Shown: piece after piece, positions 11,590-21,718 of the stretch | How positions within the stretch are numbered: the stretch's first letter is position 1 | Layout of the letters: every line of letters begins with the position of its first letter | Source: Cristatella mucedo | Taxonomy: Eukaryota > Bryozoa > Phylactolaemata > Cristatellidae | Length of the DNA: 64,000 nt | Direction of reading: 5' to 3' | Assembly (NCBI GenBank): GCA_009760855.2 | Contig: WPIO01000132.1 | Location: 1 to 64,000 of the forward strand | Position numbers and translations under genes: made by a program | Notes under the pieces: generated by a model | Databases searched by the model: none | What the model was told of the DNA's origin: nothing | Seen by the model: only the letters and a program-made list of their open reading frames with translations

Positions 11590-12545
11590 AACGTTGCTCG
11601 TTCTCAAAATTTCCCATTTGAACATCAGTGTACCGATATCCAGAGCCTCATTCTCTTCAAAATCTATGCTCGTCCTCTGGCCGATGTCGTCACCGAGCAC
11701 AATATTTGATTTTGTTTCTACGCCTTGAACAGATGAACCCAGGTCTACCTATTCTCTTCGATCCTTCTAAGCTTCTGCTTTCATCTGACACTCACGTAAT
11801 TACCTTACTGCTTGCATCTAAGACATTCGTGTACGGATGGCTACTAACATCCAGGAAGCTTAACGATGGTAAGACCTATCCAACAGCCATGGGCGAACAT
11901 ACTCTTTATTGTCTGCAACTGGTGCAGAATTCAGCAGTTCCTGTAGTCCTGCGGTTCTCGCTCTGTGGGTCGCGACCCCTTTGTGGGTCGAACGACCCTT
12001 TCGCAGGGGTGGCTTAAGACCATCAGATAACACGCATTTACACATTTAGCACACAATAACTTTATGATTGGGGGTAGCCACAACACGAAGAACTGTATTA
12101 AAGGTCGCGGCATTAAGAAGGTTGAGAACCGCTGCTCTAGTCAGACGTCATAGGCGTAGCCGCCGCACCACTCCATTTTGTTTTGAACTTCATTGGCTCC
12201 CTGTCAAGCATCGAATCATTTTTAAGATTCACTTTCTGGCTTACAGGTTGCTTCACTCGCTTGCATCAAACTACTTTTCCAAACTTGGCCGTCCACAGTG
12301 ACGCTGTCGCACCGCGCGCTCCTCGGCATAGAGTCTACACTGGAGTCTTTAGGTGGTCGCGCCTCGAGCTGGCTTCCAGCTACGGTCACCGCGTCAATCA
12401 AATGACCTTGCACACCCTTCAAATCTCAGTTATAGATTCACCTGTTCTTGTCAGCTTGCTCTTTTCCGGAGCGAACTTATCTTCTTTCGGTCTTGCCTGC
12501 ATAACCGAGCGTGATTCAGCGAGCAGCACTTGCGAGAGGACCTAC
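11590..12545 (+). mobile_element. LINE-C fragment interrupted by a SPIN-like element
   Basis: The left part carries a decayed reverse-transcriptase palm (LFKIYARPLADVVTEHNI in shifted frame, then LQLVQNSA). The right part, after the 186-bp insertion, continues in the same frame with RRHRRSRRTTPF and ELHWLPVKHRI-like sequence (FELHWLPVKHRIIFKIHF). Conserved LHWLPV and the LHSLA block mark the C-terminal region of CR1/L2-type polymerases. Stops and shifts show it is dead. Confidence 0.8.
11949..12134 (+). mobile_element. SPIN-like hAT miniature transposon, copy 1
   Basis: 186 bp. The left end reads CTGCGGTTCTC, the right end GAGAACCGCTG, so the terminal inverted repeats match after one change. 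Next to the termini are GGGTCGCGACCCC at the left and GGTCGCGGCATTAAG at the right. The flanking 8 bp are CTGTAGTC (11941-11948) and CTCTAGTC (12135-12142), 7 of 8 identical, as expected for hAT. Internal phrases GTCGAACGACCCTTTCGCAGG, TAAGACCATC and AGAACTGTATTAAAGG are those I associate with SPIN elements. It has no coding capacity and must have been moved by a transposase encoded elsewhere. Confidence 0.9.
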
Positions 12546-13282
12546 TAATTGCCTGGCCCTTAGTGTCTGCTTTAGAAGGCTTGATTCCATGAAAGCCACT
12601 AACCTTTAGTTATTGATTCACTAAAAGCGAATTTTAAAGTGCCGGGATGGAGATTTAGTTCTCTTACGATGTGATGCCAAAGACCTTACATTATTATCAT
12701 TTGTCAATATCATTAGGATACACTGACAGCCTTCTGCTACTGCAGCGTGTCGCTAGGCAAAATAAGGTTTTGTCATTTCAGGAAATTGCTTACTAAATAA
12801 GTTGGATATCTGCAACTCTGTGTATTTGAATAGTAGTCTGTTAGGAGCATCAGCGTAACTGCTATGAACACCAAAGAAGAACTCTTAATAGCTAATTCGA
12901 TCTATTCTCAACGGCTCTTCGTAAGGGGGGAGGCACCTGAAAAAAGGAAGACGATGGTTTACTTGGGCAGCTGGTGCAGCTTTGCTTCATCTTTTCAGAA
13001 CTATGAAGTTAGTGTCGCATATGCTTGTAACCACCATTTAACTGGTCGCTGATGATGTGTCGCTTACCGCGAAGCGTTCGCAGAGTGTGCGTTGGTGTGC
13101 TGAGAGCTAACTACCTATCCCAAAAACAGCTAGCTGGAAGATGCTTCATTTCCCTGCAAAGCTTCGCGCGCGGAGAGCCACGGCAATACGCACTACTCGC
13201 TGTTACACCCGAGTGTCCGCGAATGTTCGCGAGATTCCAAGAGCCAGAACGGCGGCGGCGGGAAGCGCTCGTGGAGAGTGCT
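12546..13282. other. Unassigned; 3' flank of the first chitin-binding gene
   Basis: No gene recognised. The right end borders the likely polyadenylation site of the minus-strand gene that follows. Confidence 0.45.
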
Positions 13283-13288
13283 TTTATT
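13283..13288 (-). terminator. Polyadenylation signal of chitin-binding gene 1
   Basis: AATAAA on the minus strand, about 120 bp downstream of the TAA stop at 13407-13409. Spacing fits a short 3'UTR. Confidence 0.65.
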
Positions 13289-13406
13289 TACTGGCGTATT
13301 ATTAAATAGGGCGCACAGCGAAGCACAGTACAGCGAAGCAGCCGGCTAGCGGCGGATGCAGGCTGCTGCTGCAAACCGCGTGGCCCCACGCTTTCAAGCT
13401 TCAAGT

Positions 13407-13594
13407 TTAATCCACTCGGCACTTGACCTGGCGAGGCCAGTTGCAGGCGCAGAGGCTATCGGAGGTGTCGAAGAGAAGACCGACAGGGCACGGCCAGTAG
13501 ACCGGGTCGACGTTGACAGCCCAGTGGTAGAATCCCGCGCACTTGGTGCCCGGAGCTGGTGCGAAGGTTCCGTGCTGCGTAGTGCAGTTGTCGG
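13407..13594 (-). CDS. Chitin-binding gene 1, exon with peritrophin-type domain
   Basis: This exon encodes the mature part of a small secreted protein. A 3' splice site CTCGTTGCAG precedes it, and its first two bases complete a codon begun in the upstream exon (phase 1). The product runs from DNCTTQ to the TAA stop and shows the chitin-binding type-2 (CBM14) pattern: PGTKCAGFYHW, VYWPCPVGLLFD and CNWPRQVKC. Such domains bind chitin in cuticle, gut lining or as antimicrobial lectins. There are six cysteines, but the usual third one (in CxxFxxC) is Trp, and an extra Cys stands two residues before CNWP. The joined protein is 92 residues. The intron to the signal exon is about 1.05 kb and holds a GA microsatellite and a LINE-B scrap. 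The precise role is unknown. Confidence 0.82.
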
Positions 13595-13667
13595 CTGCAA
13601 CGAGTAGTGCCACCAATGGCTGCAGCTTCAGAGCGTGCGTGCAGACCTATTGGCACCACCGTGGCAG

Positions 13668-13751
13668 AGAGAAAGAGAGAGAGAGAGAGAGAAAGAGAGA
13701 AAGAGAAAATAATGAGACATTGAGAGAGAGGGAGGGAGAGAGGGAGAGAGA

Positions 13752-13821
<70 letters not shown>

Positions 13822-13824
13822 GGA

Positions 13825-13908
<84 letters not shown>
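13668..13908. repeat. (GA)n microsatellite in intron of gene 1
   Basis: Nearly pure GA tract inside the intron between the two coding exons. It accounts for all long Arg/Glu and Leu/Ser frames in this interval. Confidence 0.97.
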
Positions 13909-14054
13909 AGGAAGTCGTAGAATGTATGATTCACTTCCAAAGTTCAAGGCAAACAAACAAATCTTCTCTCCAGCGACTACGGCGACTACGTAGACTACGG
14001 CGCATCTTCTCTAGCTGCCCTTCGCTAATAATTCTGCGCTATAATCCCCGGCTG

Positions 14055-14158
14055 TCTTTTTTATGCACATGTGCTTCTCACTTTCTCTATGTGGCATGTG
14101 ATGGAATCTGCTAGCTACGGCACGGGACCGAAAGCCGTGTACGCTTTGAGTGGCCCCC
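14055..14158 (+). mobile_element. LINE-B 3' scrap in intron of gene 1
   Basis: Resembles the LINE-B 3' region: TGCTTCTCACTTTCTCTATG, a TGTGATGGAATCTGCTAGCTACGG block and ACCGAAAGCCG. About 100 bp, diverged. Confidence 0.5.
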
Positions 14159-14648
14159 GCTTGACATGTCTTCAGCAATATAAATATAACGCCCACTTAG
14201 CTTTCGTGGCTCCGTTAAGTCACAGTCAGACGGAGGCCTATTCAATACCTAGGAAGAGACAGCGAGGAGAAAACATAAGACGGCAGAGAAGAAAGTGAAA
14301 GGGTAGTGAAAGAAAAGCGAGGCGACCTGGTGAGAAGCGGATTGAAGTGAGAGACAGCGAGCAGACTTTCTAACCAGTTGCTAACTACGCTCGCTGCCCA
14401 TCTTTTGTTTCCGTGCTCGAGCAGCTATTTCGCTTTTGCTTCTCTTGCAGCGAGATATATTGCGCTTGAATGGAGATGCTGATTTTTCACCTGTGGGATT
14501 ATACTAACATTATTATAATACTTATATTTCTCTTTATTACATTGGTAGTAACCAGTGGTCATCTCTCGTGCGTCCTATCGCACGGATGCAAGCTAGCGGT
14601 GGCTGCTACTTTCTGATCACGTGGGCCGCGAAAGCGCTGCCCACTCAC

Positions 14649-14739
14649 CGATGGCTTCGGCCGTGGCGATGTCGATGACTTTGATGTCTGCGGCCGATGC
14701 TGCCGCAGCGAAAAGCACAACGCAGAGGACGACCTTCAT
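14649..14739 (-). CDS. Chitin-binding gene 1, signal-peptide exon
   Basis: The ATG at 14739 opens MKVVLCVVLFAAAASA, a classic signal peptide with a likely cut after ASA, followed by a short segment ADIKVIDIATAEAI. The exon ends in G followed by donor GTGAGT (14648-14643), leaving phase 1, which joins correctly to the domain exon at 13594. Upstream of the ATG, ATTCGCAG|GTAAAAGG gives a 3' splice site, so an intron in the 5'UTR is likely; the first non-coding exon was not found. Genes at 26.3 kb and 47.0 kb have the same arrangement. Confidence 0.82.
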
Positions 14740-14859
14740 GTTGCAGCCACTGACCTTCACCTTTTACCTGCGAATATTCGAAATTGAATTATGCATCGAT
14801 ATTAACCTAAAACGAATGGCGGAAGCAATGGGCGAAGGACAGCGAGCGCGAGCGTGCGC

Positions 14860-16226
14860 GAGAGAGATTATGTGGTTGAGAGGAGGCGGCTGCGGTGGCG
14901 AGTCTCAAAATGAAGCTGTGGCCCACGCGCCTTGCGGTTCGACCGAGGAGGCGTCGCATGGCAACGGCACATGCAGTCGCGAGCTTTTGCTCCGCTGGCG
15001 ACGCAGAAGTTTATTGCTTCCTTAGACCTCCCGAGATCTCGCGAGAGACATCCCAAGGCTATCGAGTCGCGCGCTCGGAGCGGCCGCGGCTCGGACTTAC
15101 TCGCGAGAGAGCGGAGCGCGCGCTGAGCGGTGCGATCCCTGCCATCGGGGTCTCATTCGCCCGCACCCCCCCCCCCGCCGATGCCGCCGCCCAACGGGAC
15201 AGGAGTCGGCGGCATTTCGTGGCCACGACGAGCGCGCGCGGCGGCTGGCGTATCCGCCATCGTAGGCGCGCGCCTAGCGTGCCCGCCCCCGAGCCGTACG
15301 TCGAGGTCGCCCAGAGCGTTCGCGGGAGACGTCGGTTGCGCAGAGAGCCACTCGCCGGGTGCTCGCGAACGCCGCAGTGCAACGGGCTGCAGCGGCCGTA
15401 TGCGGCAGGATAGGATACGGTCGAGATTAGCTGATCGGACAGCATCGTTCGTGTAGCGGTAGACGAGCCTCAACGACTAGCACCCTGCTAGCAGTGAGCA
15501 ACATAAACGAAACGCCTTCTGAAGGACTCCAATCTGCGACTTGGATAGAGTCGCCTAAGCGGAAGTGGAAGATACCGCGGAGGCTCGAAGGAACTCGAGA
15601 GGCCTCCAATGCACGGCGGCGGCGGCTGCGCCCGCGGTCGAATGCAGCTCGCGCCGTATAGGTGGCGCTGCGGTCACCCGAGGAGCAGTCGCTCTCGGCC
15701 TTACCGGAGTAGCGTCGTCGTCGTCGTCGTAGGTGAACGGTAACGATGGAGAGGACAGCTCGCCTATAAATAGCGAGCGCTCCGCGCTCCGGTGGAAAGG
15801 CGCAGCAGCCGATAAGCGTCGATACGCAGATGCTCATTCCTGAGCTTTCAAAAATGCAAACATGCTACTGCGGGGCCCAGAGTGTAGAAGTGCAAACAAT
15901 CGAGTTTAGGCTTGCGCATGCTCTATCTGGTGCGCGCGAGCGTCCCGGGCCGGATCGGTTTGTGCCAAACGCCTTTCCGACAGGCGCGGGCGAGAGGAGA
16001 AGCGCTCGCCGCGGCAGCCGTTGGCGTATCTTTTGCAGCTGAAGCAGCCGTGGGTGGCGGCGGCGGCGGCGGCGGCGACGGCGGGGTCTGCTATCGGCTA
16101 GCGGCTCGCGCTGTGTACCGGTGGTACCGGTTGCCGGGCCAGACCTGCATCTGCGTGCGATCGCGCGTGCGCGCTACCTGCACGCACCGGCTCACTGGTT
16201 CGCGGCGGCGGCGGCGTTGTTCACTC
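14860..16226. other. GC-rich, CpG-rich stretch with TATA-like site
   Basis: About 1.4 kb rich in CG dinucleotides with scattered GGC runs, including one at 16055-16083. No open frame shows protein-like content. It lies between gene 1 (minus) and the plus-strand relic exon at 18.0 kb and could be promoter DNA, but this is inference. Confidence 0.4.
15765..15772 (+). promoter_or_regulatory. TATA-box candidate in GC-rich DNA
   Basis: TATAAATA stands between GCTCGCC and GCGAGCGC, so the box sits in an inverted repeat GCTCGC/GCGAGC. No matching transcript could be traced downstream. Confidence 0.3.
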
Positions 16227-17344
16227 TGTAGCGCAGCGCTGGCCTTGGCTCAATTTTAGCGCGAACAAAAACTGTTCGGCGGTGGGCGAAAACTCCTTCG
16301 TGTCCTGGAGCAGTGAGCAAGAGAGGAGCGCCAGTGCGGTTAGAGAGCAAGAGCTTACGAGCGAGCCGGGAAGCTCTGGGACCAGCGGTGGCGATTCGGC
16401 CTTTAGAATTGGTCTGATACCCGCGGGAGCTGCTGATTGATGTTGGCTGGCCTGTAAACCTCGGCTATAGCACTGTCCAAAAAGAATCGTCTGGAACCTA
16501 TTCGGCATTCAAGCTGGACTGGAGCGACCTTCCATTGGCCTAGCGACGGTATTAGTTCCTTACCGTAATGGGCAACGGTGTCGGGCCCACTACCACTAAG
16601 CTCTTGCCCCATTGTCTCAGCTAGGTATTTACGAGTCGAGCAACGCTCGCCCTTGGTCTTTGGTTCGTCTCCTGCTCTCACTCTTCGGCTTCGCTTCGAC
16701 GCCGTTGGACTCGTTTCTCTGAAAGCGAAGGAGGAGGGCGGGCTGTTCGCCAGCGATTGACGGGACATGACGAGACTGCGCTAGGAGGATTCGGTGGACT
16801 CCACCGAATACGGTCGTATCGCGCCCGAGCTAGCATTTCGTGTTTCTTTTGTGTTTTGCGTGTGTGCGCTCGCACGCGGTCTCGCACGTGGTCTCGGCAT
16901 AAGGATTTGCCGGTTCGAACTAGACGTAGTTGGTGTGGTGGGTGAGATATTCCGTTAGTTCGGGCTCCCACGTCTATTTGGGTCGTTCCCCACAACAGAC
17001 GTAGGTAGCCTAAGTGCGGGGGACGTATTCCCTCCGCAAGAGTGCTTGTGCTGTTGAGAGCGTGTGAGGAGTGTGGAGATAAAACTGAGCTAGACGCGAA
17101 GCGACTTTGTGCGCTTGCGAATAAAGCTCAGTAAAATCCCCAATTTGTTTGTATCTCACTGTCCAATTCACGCCGCCGACTCACGATCCCCTTTAGTAAC
17201 GGTAAGTAGGTCAGCGCCAGAAATGCTCGTTTCGTGGCGGCTTGCTTATTGCGCGTAGGCGGGCACCGAACGGCATTAGGCGCTAGGTTACGCCGCTCAG
17301 TGGGCGGCAGGTTACGCCTACTCCGCCGATCCTTCGGCGCCACC
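16227..17344 (+). mobile_element. Long LTR, copy 1 (no internal coding)
   Basis: About 1.1 kb matching, along its whole length, the minus-strand element at 21719-23053. The start is TGTAGCGCAGCG. It has a TATA-like GGTATTTACGAGTCGAGC near 16624 and AATAAA at 17120-17125, with the polyadenylation signal followed by about 200 bp of U5-like sequence. No gag or pol, primer-binding site or second copy in the same orientation adjoins it, so it looks like a solo LTR or a short non-autonomous element. The right end (CGGCGCCACCA) is diverged and no target duplication is visible. Confidence 0.75.
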
Positions 17345-17567
17345 ATTCTTTATCCGACGCGCTCCAACACAGTGCAGCAGCGCGCCAGCAGCAGCCGGCG
17401 GAGCGCACATTCTTGATCGAGCTCGCTCGCTCGCTCGTGCTCCAGCTGGGGCGACGGCCCGCGCCTTGGTTTCTTACGCCTAAGAGCGATCTGTCGCGGC
17501 TCGCGAGAGCGGAGCGCGCTCCACCGCCAATCGGGCCGCTCCGGCCGCTAGAGCCCGAAAGTCGGCA

Positions 17568-17610
<43 letters not shown>

Positions 17611-17965
17611 AGCGCAAGCGCCGGTTCGGCTCGACCTCGTCCGGATCCGATCGCGGAGCCGCCGGAAGCGTGACGGAGAGCCTGCCGATGCGGCTGCGCG
17701 GCGGCGGCGCGGCGTTTCAGATGCGCGCCGGCCTACGCAGCCGGATAGCTGCGAATGGTCAGGTGAGTCAAAGAGCTCGTATTATTGGGTTCGCCCATGT
17801 GCAGCCGCACAAGCGGCCGTTCAGATGTCGTCTCTCCTAGGCGCTTATAATGTAGCCGCAGGCGGTCGTTCAGCAGCTGCGATGGGCGGTAGCGAAGTCC
17901 ACCGCGAGCGTGCTGTCCGTCACCCACCGCTGCTGTCATTCTTTTTAGGTCAACGTCGATGCGTG
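17345..17965. other. Unassigned GC-rich stretch with GGC repeat
   Basis: Contains a (GGC)n tract at about 17564-17609. Open frames here are Arg-rich by-products of high GC. No motif recognised. Confidence 0.45.
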
Positions 17966-18040
17966 CTTCAATTTTTTAGCATTCGTAGGTAAAAGGTGAA
18001 GGTCAGAGGCAGCAGCATGAAGTGCGTCGTGTCTTAGCGC
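17966..18040 (+). pseudogene. Broken signal exon related to chitin-binding gene 1
   Basis: The plus strand repeats the start of gene 1: a 3' splice-like ATTCGTAG, then GTAAAAGGTGAAGGTCAG, a short leader and ATG at 18017. In gene 1 the same words read ATTCGCAG, GTAAAAGGTGAAGGTCAG. After ATGAAG, nine bases present in gene 1 are missing, and the frame gives only MKCVVS before a TAG. Similarity fades after about 75 bp. It is a relic of a duplicated family member in the opposite direction. Confidence 0.65.
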
Positions 18041-18698
18041 GCAAAGCGCGCGGGGATAAATTACAGTTATAGTTGCTGAGTATATTTTAAAGCGTAACGC
18101 GTCGGTTTGCTGGTATCGGACTCGGCGTCCGAAACGATCGGGCTCAGGGGTCAAAGTGCAAAGTAGGCAAGGGAGTGGCGCGGTCTCTTGAAAATACCGG
18201 TCACTCTAGGCGTGTTGCAAGTAGTCGCGAAAAAAGTCGCCAGCGAACGCCTCACTGACGGACACCCGGAGATAGGGACGCTCGTCGTGGTTTGACCGGG
18301 AGCACCGGACACTCGAGCTAGCGATAGCGATAAAGCTCTAAAGAGGTAGCGATTTTTAACGTTTCGAGTGCAACGCCGGGGACCGCGTTTGGAACAGGTG
18401 GGGAGGAGGCGGGCGGAGGGCGTTAGAAATGTGCGTCGAGCGCCTTCCTCGTCCGGCTAGAACAAGGCTTCAAATGCAGTCCTCCTAAGAGTGCCAGTCT
18501 CAGCCGAAGCACGAAGAATACTCGTGACGTCCGAACCTTGTATCGCGATTAGCGATTTTGTAGGTGCAGCACTTATGCCCACAGCTGAGAGTAGCGGGAA
18601 ACGGCAGCGACGAAGAGCGGTCAAAGCTGAACGTAACGAGTCCGTATCCGTAATGTAGACAAGTCTATTTGAGCAAAGGAGGGTTGTGGGTGTTTAAA
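18041..18698. other. Unassigned sequence
   Basis: GC-rich to ordinary sequence with no gene seen. No chitin-binding exon follows the relic signal exon. Confidence 0.45.
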
Positions 18699-18722
18699 TA
18701 TATATATATATATATATATAAA
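18699..18722. repeat. (TA)n microsatellite
   Basis: Short TA run next to a SINE-B copy. Confidence 0.9.
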
Positions 18723-18831
18723 ATCACAACCGCCATATATCATGTATATATCACAACCGCTTGCAGCGGCAATAAAGGATCGCCCACGGAAGGATTCGAA
18801 CCCCGACCTCGGAGCCGAGGTCGTGGGGTGA
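18723..18831 (-). mobile_element. SINE-B partial copy
   Basis: On the plus strand: ATCACAACCGCTTGCAGCGG, AATAAAGGATCGCCCA and GATTCGAACCCCGACCTCGG, the reverse of the SINE-B body and B-box. Its tRNA-like 5' part is missing, and the sequence runs directly into LINE-A 3'UTR sequence. Confidence 0.75.
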
Positions 18832-20310
18832 CATGCACAGGGTCAGCATGCAAATGTGGTTAGTGGCAGCATGCACAGTGTCAGCACGCATAAGCACATC
18901 AAGGACGAATCACAGGGACCCACTAAATGCTGTCCTTAATAGGGGTGTTATTAAGTTCTTTTTAAATGTAGTCAAGTCAAGGGATGTTCTGACGCAAGTC
19001 GGGAGGGAGTTCCAGGCTTTGGGAGCATACGAATTAAATGCACGGTCTCCAAAGGATTTATGGTTTGTGCGAGGTATTTTCAGACTGTTGGATTCCGAAA
19101 AGCGGGTGGTACGATGCTTGGCCTGATGGGGGAGTATGTCGGAGAGATAGGCTGGAGCCATAGAATGAAGGGACCTAAAAGTGAGCGACAAAACCTTGAA
19201 GTCAATCCGTTGCTTGACTGGGAGCCAGTGCAGGTCGGCGAGAAGTGGAGTAATGTGGCAACTGTGACGCTCACGACAGACAAGCCTAGCTGCAGAGTTT
19301 TGCACCAGCTGCAATCGCCTGATCGCACATGCTGGTAGGCCAGTAAGCAGTGAGTTGCAGAAGTCGAGGCGAGATGTCACGAATGCATGGACCAACTTGG
19401 ACGTGGTATCCTTATCTAAACAAGCCCGAATTTTAGCAATGTTATGAAGCTGAAAATAGGCAGATTTGACTGTGGAGCTGATATGGTCGTCTAACGAGAG
19501 GTCGCTTTGGAATATGACACCTAGATTTTGAGCTGATTCGACAGGAGATATGCTGGCAGAGCCAATTTTGAGAGACAGCCTTTCCAATCTCTGAATCTCA
19601 CTGGGTTTGCCCATAACTAGTAAGTTAGTTTTGTCATCGTTTAGTTTTAGAAAATTTGCTGCCATCCATGTGCGGATGTCATCAATGCATGCAGCTAGTG
19701 AGTTTAGAGAATTTGAGGTGCTCGAAGGCTGGGAGGGATCAAAGCAAAGGTACAACTGAGTGTCATCCGCATAGAAGTGAAAGCCTAGATTGTGCTTGGC
19801 AATCACATCAGCAAGAGGCAGAGTATAAACCGTGAAAAGAACCAGACCTAGCACGGAGCCCTGAGGTACGCCATATTTCAGAGGTACGTCAGATGATCTT
19901 TGTCCATTCACGTCAATACTCTGGAGTCTCCCACTGAGATAGGACCTGAACCACTGTAGAGCAGTGCCAGTGATGCCCAGGCGAGATGAGAGGCGCTGTA
20001 GAGCAGAGACACTCTACCCATGTCTGCATTCCTAAGTAGGTCGTTGTATACCCGAAGCAATGCTGACTCTATGGAGTGATTAGCTCTAAAGCCAGACTGG
20101 AACTTACTAGCAAGGTGTGAGGTTTCGATATATGAATTCAGCTGGTCTGCCACGACCCGTTTCAGTGTCTTTGATAGGAATGGAAGAAGGGAGACTGGGA
20201 GGTAGTTGCTCAAGTTCTCTTGGTCTAGTGTTGTTTTTTTGAGAAGAGGCCTGACTACAGCTATTTTGAAAGGTGCTGGGACATGACCTGAGGCTAATGA
20301 CATATTAATG
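18832..20310 (-). mobile_element. LINE-A, longest reverse transcriptase remnant
   Basis: The minus strand keeps a 333-codon frame (19911-18910) with YGVPQGSVLGLVLF, FHFYADDTQLYL (catalytic YADD) and NFLKLNDDKTNLL, then RLDFCNSLLTGLP, LHWLPVKQRIDFKVLSLTFR and a C-terminal FKKNL block. Upstream (20.3-19.99 kb) lies [20 protein letters not shown] and [21 protein letters not shown] deletion of roughly 50 bp with a frameshift near 20010 removes the first catalytic aspartate motif (the AAFDTIDH region), so the enzyme is dead. The style is CR1/L2-type non-LTR. The last ~170 bp of the 3'UTR are replaced by SINE-B. No endonuclease domain is left. Confidence 0.9.
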
Positions 20311-20313
20311 ATA

Positions 20314-20369
<56 letters not shown>
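20314..20369. repeat. (TA)n microsatellite
   Basis: Pure TA run at the 5' edge of the LINE-A copy; the Ile/Tyr run in the adjoining frame comes from it. Confidence 0.95.
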
Positions 20370-20371
<2 letters not shown>

Positions 20372-20447
20372 CCACTGCAAGCAGTTGTGATTGCCTTTAA
20401 GGCTCTTCAGCCACTACGCAAAAAGAGGCTGTTCAATCAGCTAGATC
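20370..20447 (+). mobile_element. SINE-B 3' part
   Basis: Reads TTGCCACTGCAAGCAGTTGTGATTGCC and ends AAAAGAGGCTGTTCAATCAGCTAG, the SINE-B 3' body. It lies in inverted orientation to the partial SINE-B at 18.7 kb, and TA repeats mark both. Confidence 0.7.
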
Positions 20448-20719
20448 CCTCCGGTCTCGTTGGGCGCGTAGGTAGAAATTTAAAAGTCAAGGTTTTAACT
20501 ACTGCGCCGAATGAAGCTGCAGTCAGAAGTCTGCAGTCTAGCAGTCTGGCGCGACAGACCGGTGAGCGCGATTGGAACCGCCGCTTGCAGATTGTGGGAT
20601 CGTTACTCGCTCGACGATTTAGGTACTCAGTCCTGCGGCAGTCGGCCTTGGGTCGTTCTCTATTTTGAAACTTCCGATTGTGTATTAGTAACCATGCGCG
20701 TTCTTATTTTGTAACGTAA
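20448..20719. other. Unassigned sequence
   Basis: No gene or known repeat. Confidence 0.4.
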
Positions 20720-21718
20720 TATAAGCCACCGGTTTCCTAATCAAAGAAGACAAATAGTCCTCTGGATCATATTCCGATTGTCCTGCATGTACGATGCATT
20801 CGTCTGCTGCTGCCTTGCATAACGGACATAAAAAATATGTCACTAGCCTCGGGTCATATCGAAGCACTTTTCAAAAAGGCTGTAGTCAGGTTACTGCTAA
20901 AGAAAGCAACACTAGACCAAGAGAACTTGAGCAACTTCCGTCCAGTCTCCCTTCTACGGTTTCCATCAAAGACACTGGAACGAGTCGTGGCAGACCAGCT
21001 GAAATCATATTGAATATTCAAACCTTGCTAGTAAGTTCCAGTCTGATTTGAGAGCTAATCACTCCACAGAGTCGGCATTGCTTCGGGTGTATAATGAACT
21101 TCTCGGAATGCGGACCCAGGTGAAGTCTCTCTGCTTGTTTTACTTAATCTTTCGGCTGCGTTTGATACTATTAATTGCCAAGTCCTTCCTAGAGCCTCTC
21201 ATCTCGCCTGGGCATCACTGACACTGCCTATCTCAGTGGGACACTACAGAGTATTGATGTGAATGGACAAACATAATCCGAGGAGCAACGGAAGTATGGG
21301 TATCTCAGGGCTCGTTATTTGGTCCGCTTCTTTTCAATACTCGTACTCTCCCTCTTGTCGATGATATTGTCAGGCTCAACAAAGATTTTCACTTCTATGC
21401 AGATGACGCTCCGATGTATCTTTACTTGGATCCCTCTCAGCTCTTTAGCACGTCGAATTATCACCACCACCTTGCTGAATGTATTGGTGACATCTGCACA
21501 TGGATGACAGAGAACTTTTTCAAGTTGCATGACAATAAAACCAACTTACTACTTAAGGGCAAACAAAGTGTAACTGGGAAATCGGAAAGCTAAACGATCA
21601 AAATAGGCTCTGCCAATATATCTCCTATTGCATTGGCAAGAAATCTAGATTTCCTGTGTCCAAGTGACTTTCCACAGACGAGCAAATCACCTCCATAGTA
21701 AAGTCGACCTACATTCAT

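Noticed and set aside
18910-19911. Functional reverse transcriptase gene
   Set aside because: Although 333 codons are open with YADD, the upstream part has a deletion and frameshift removing the first catalytic motif, and the endonuclease and normal 3' tail are missing.
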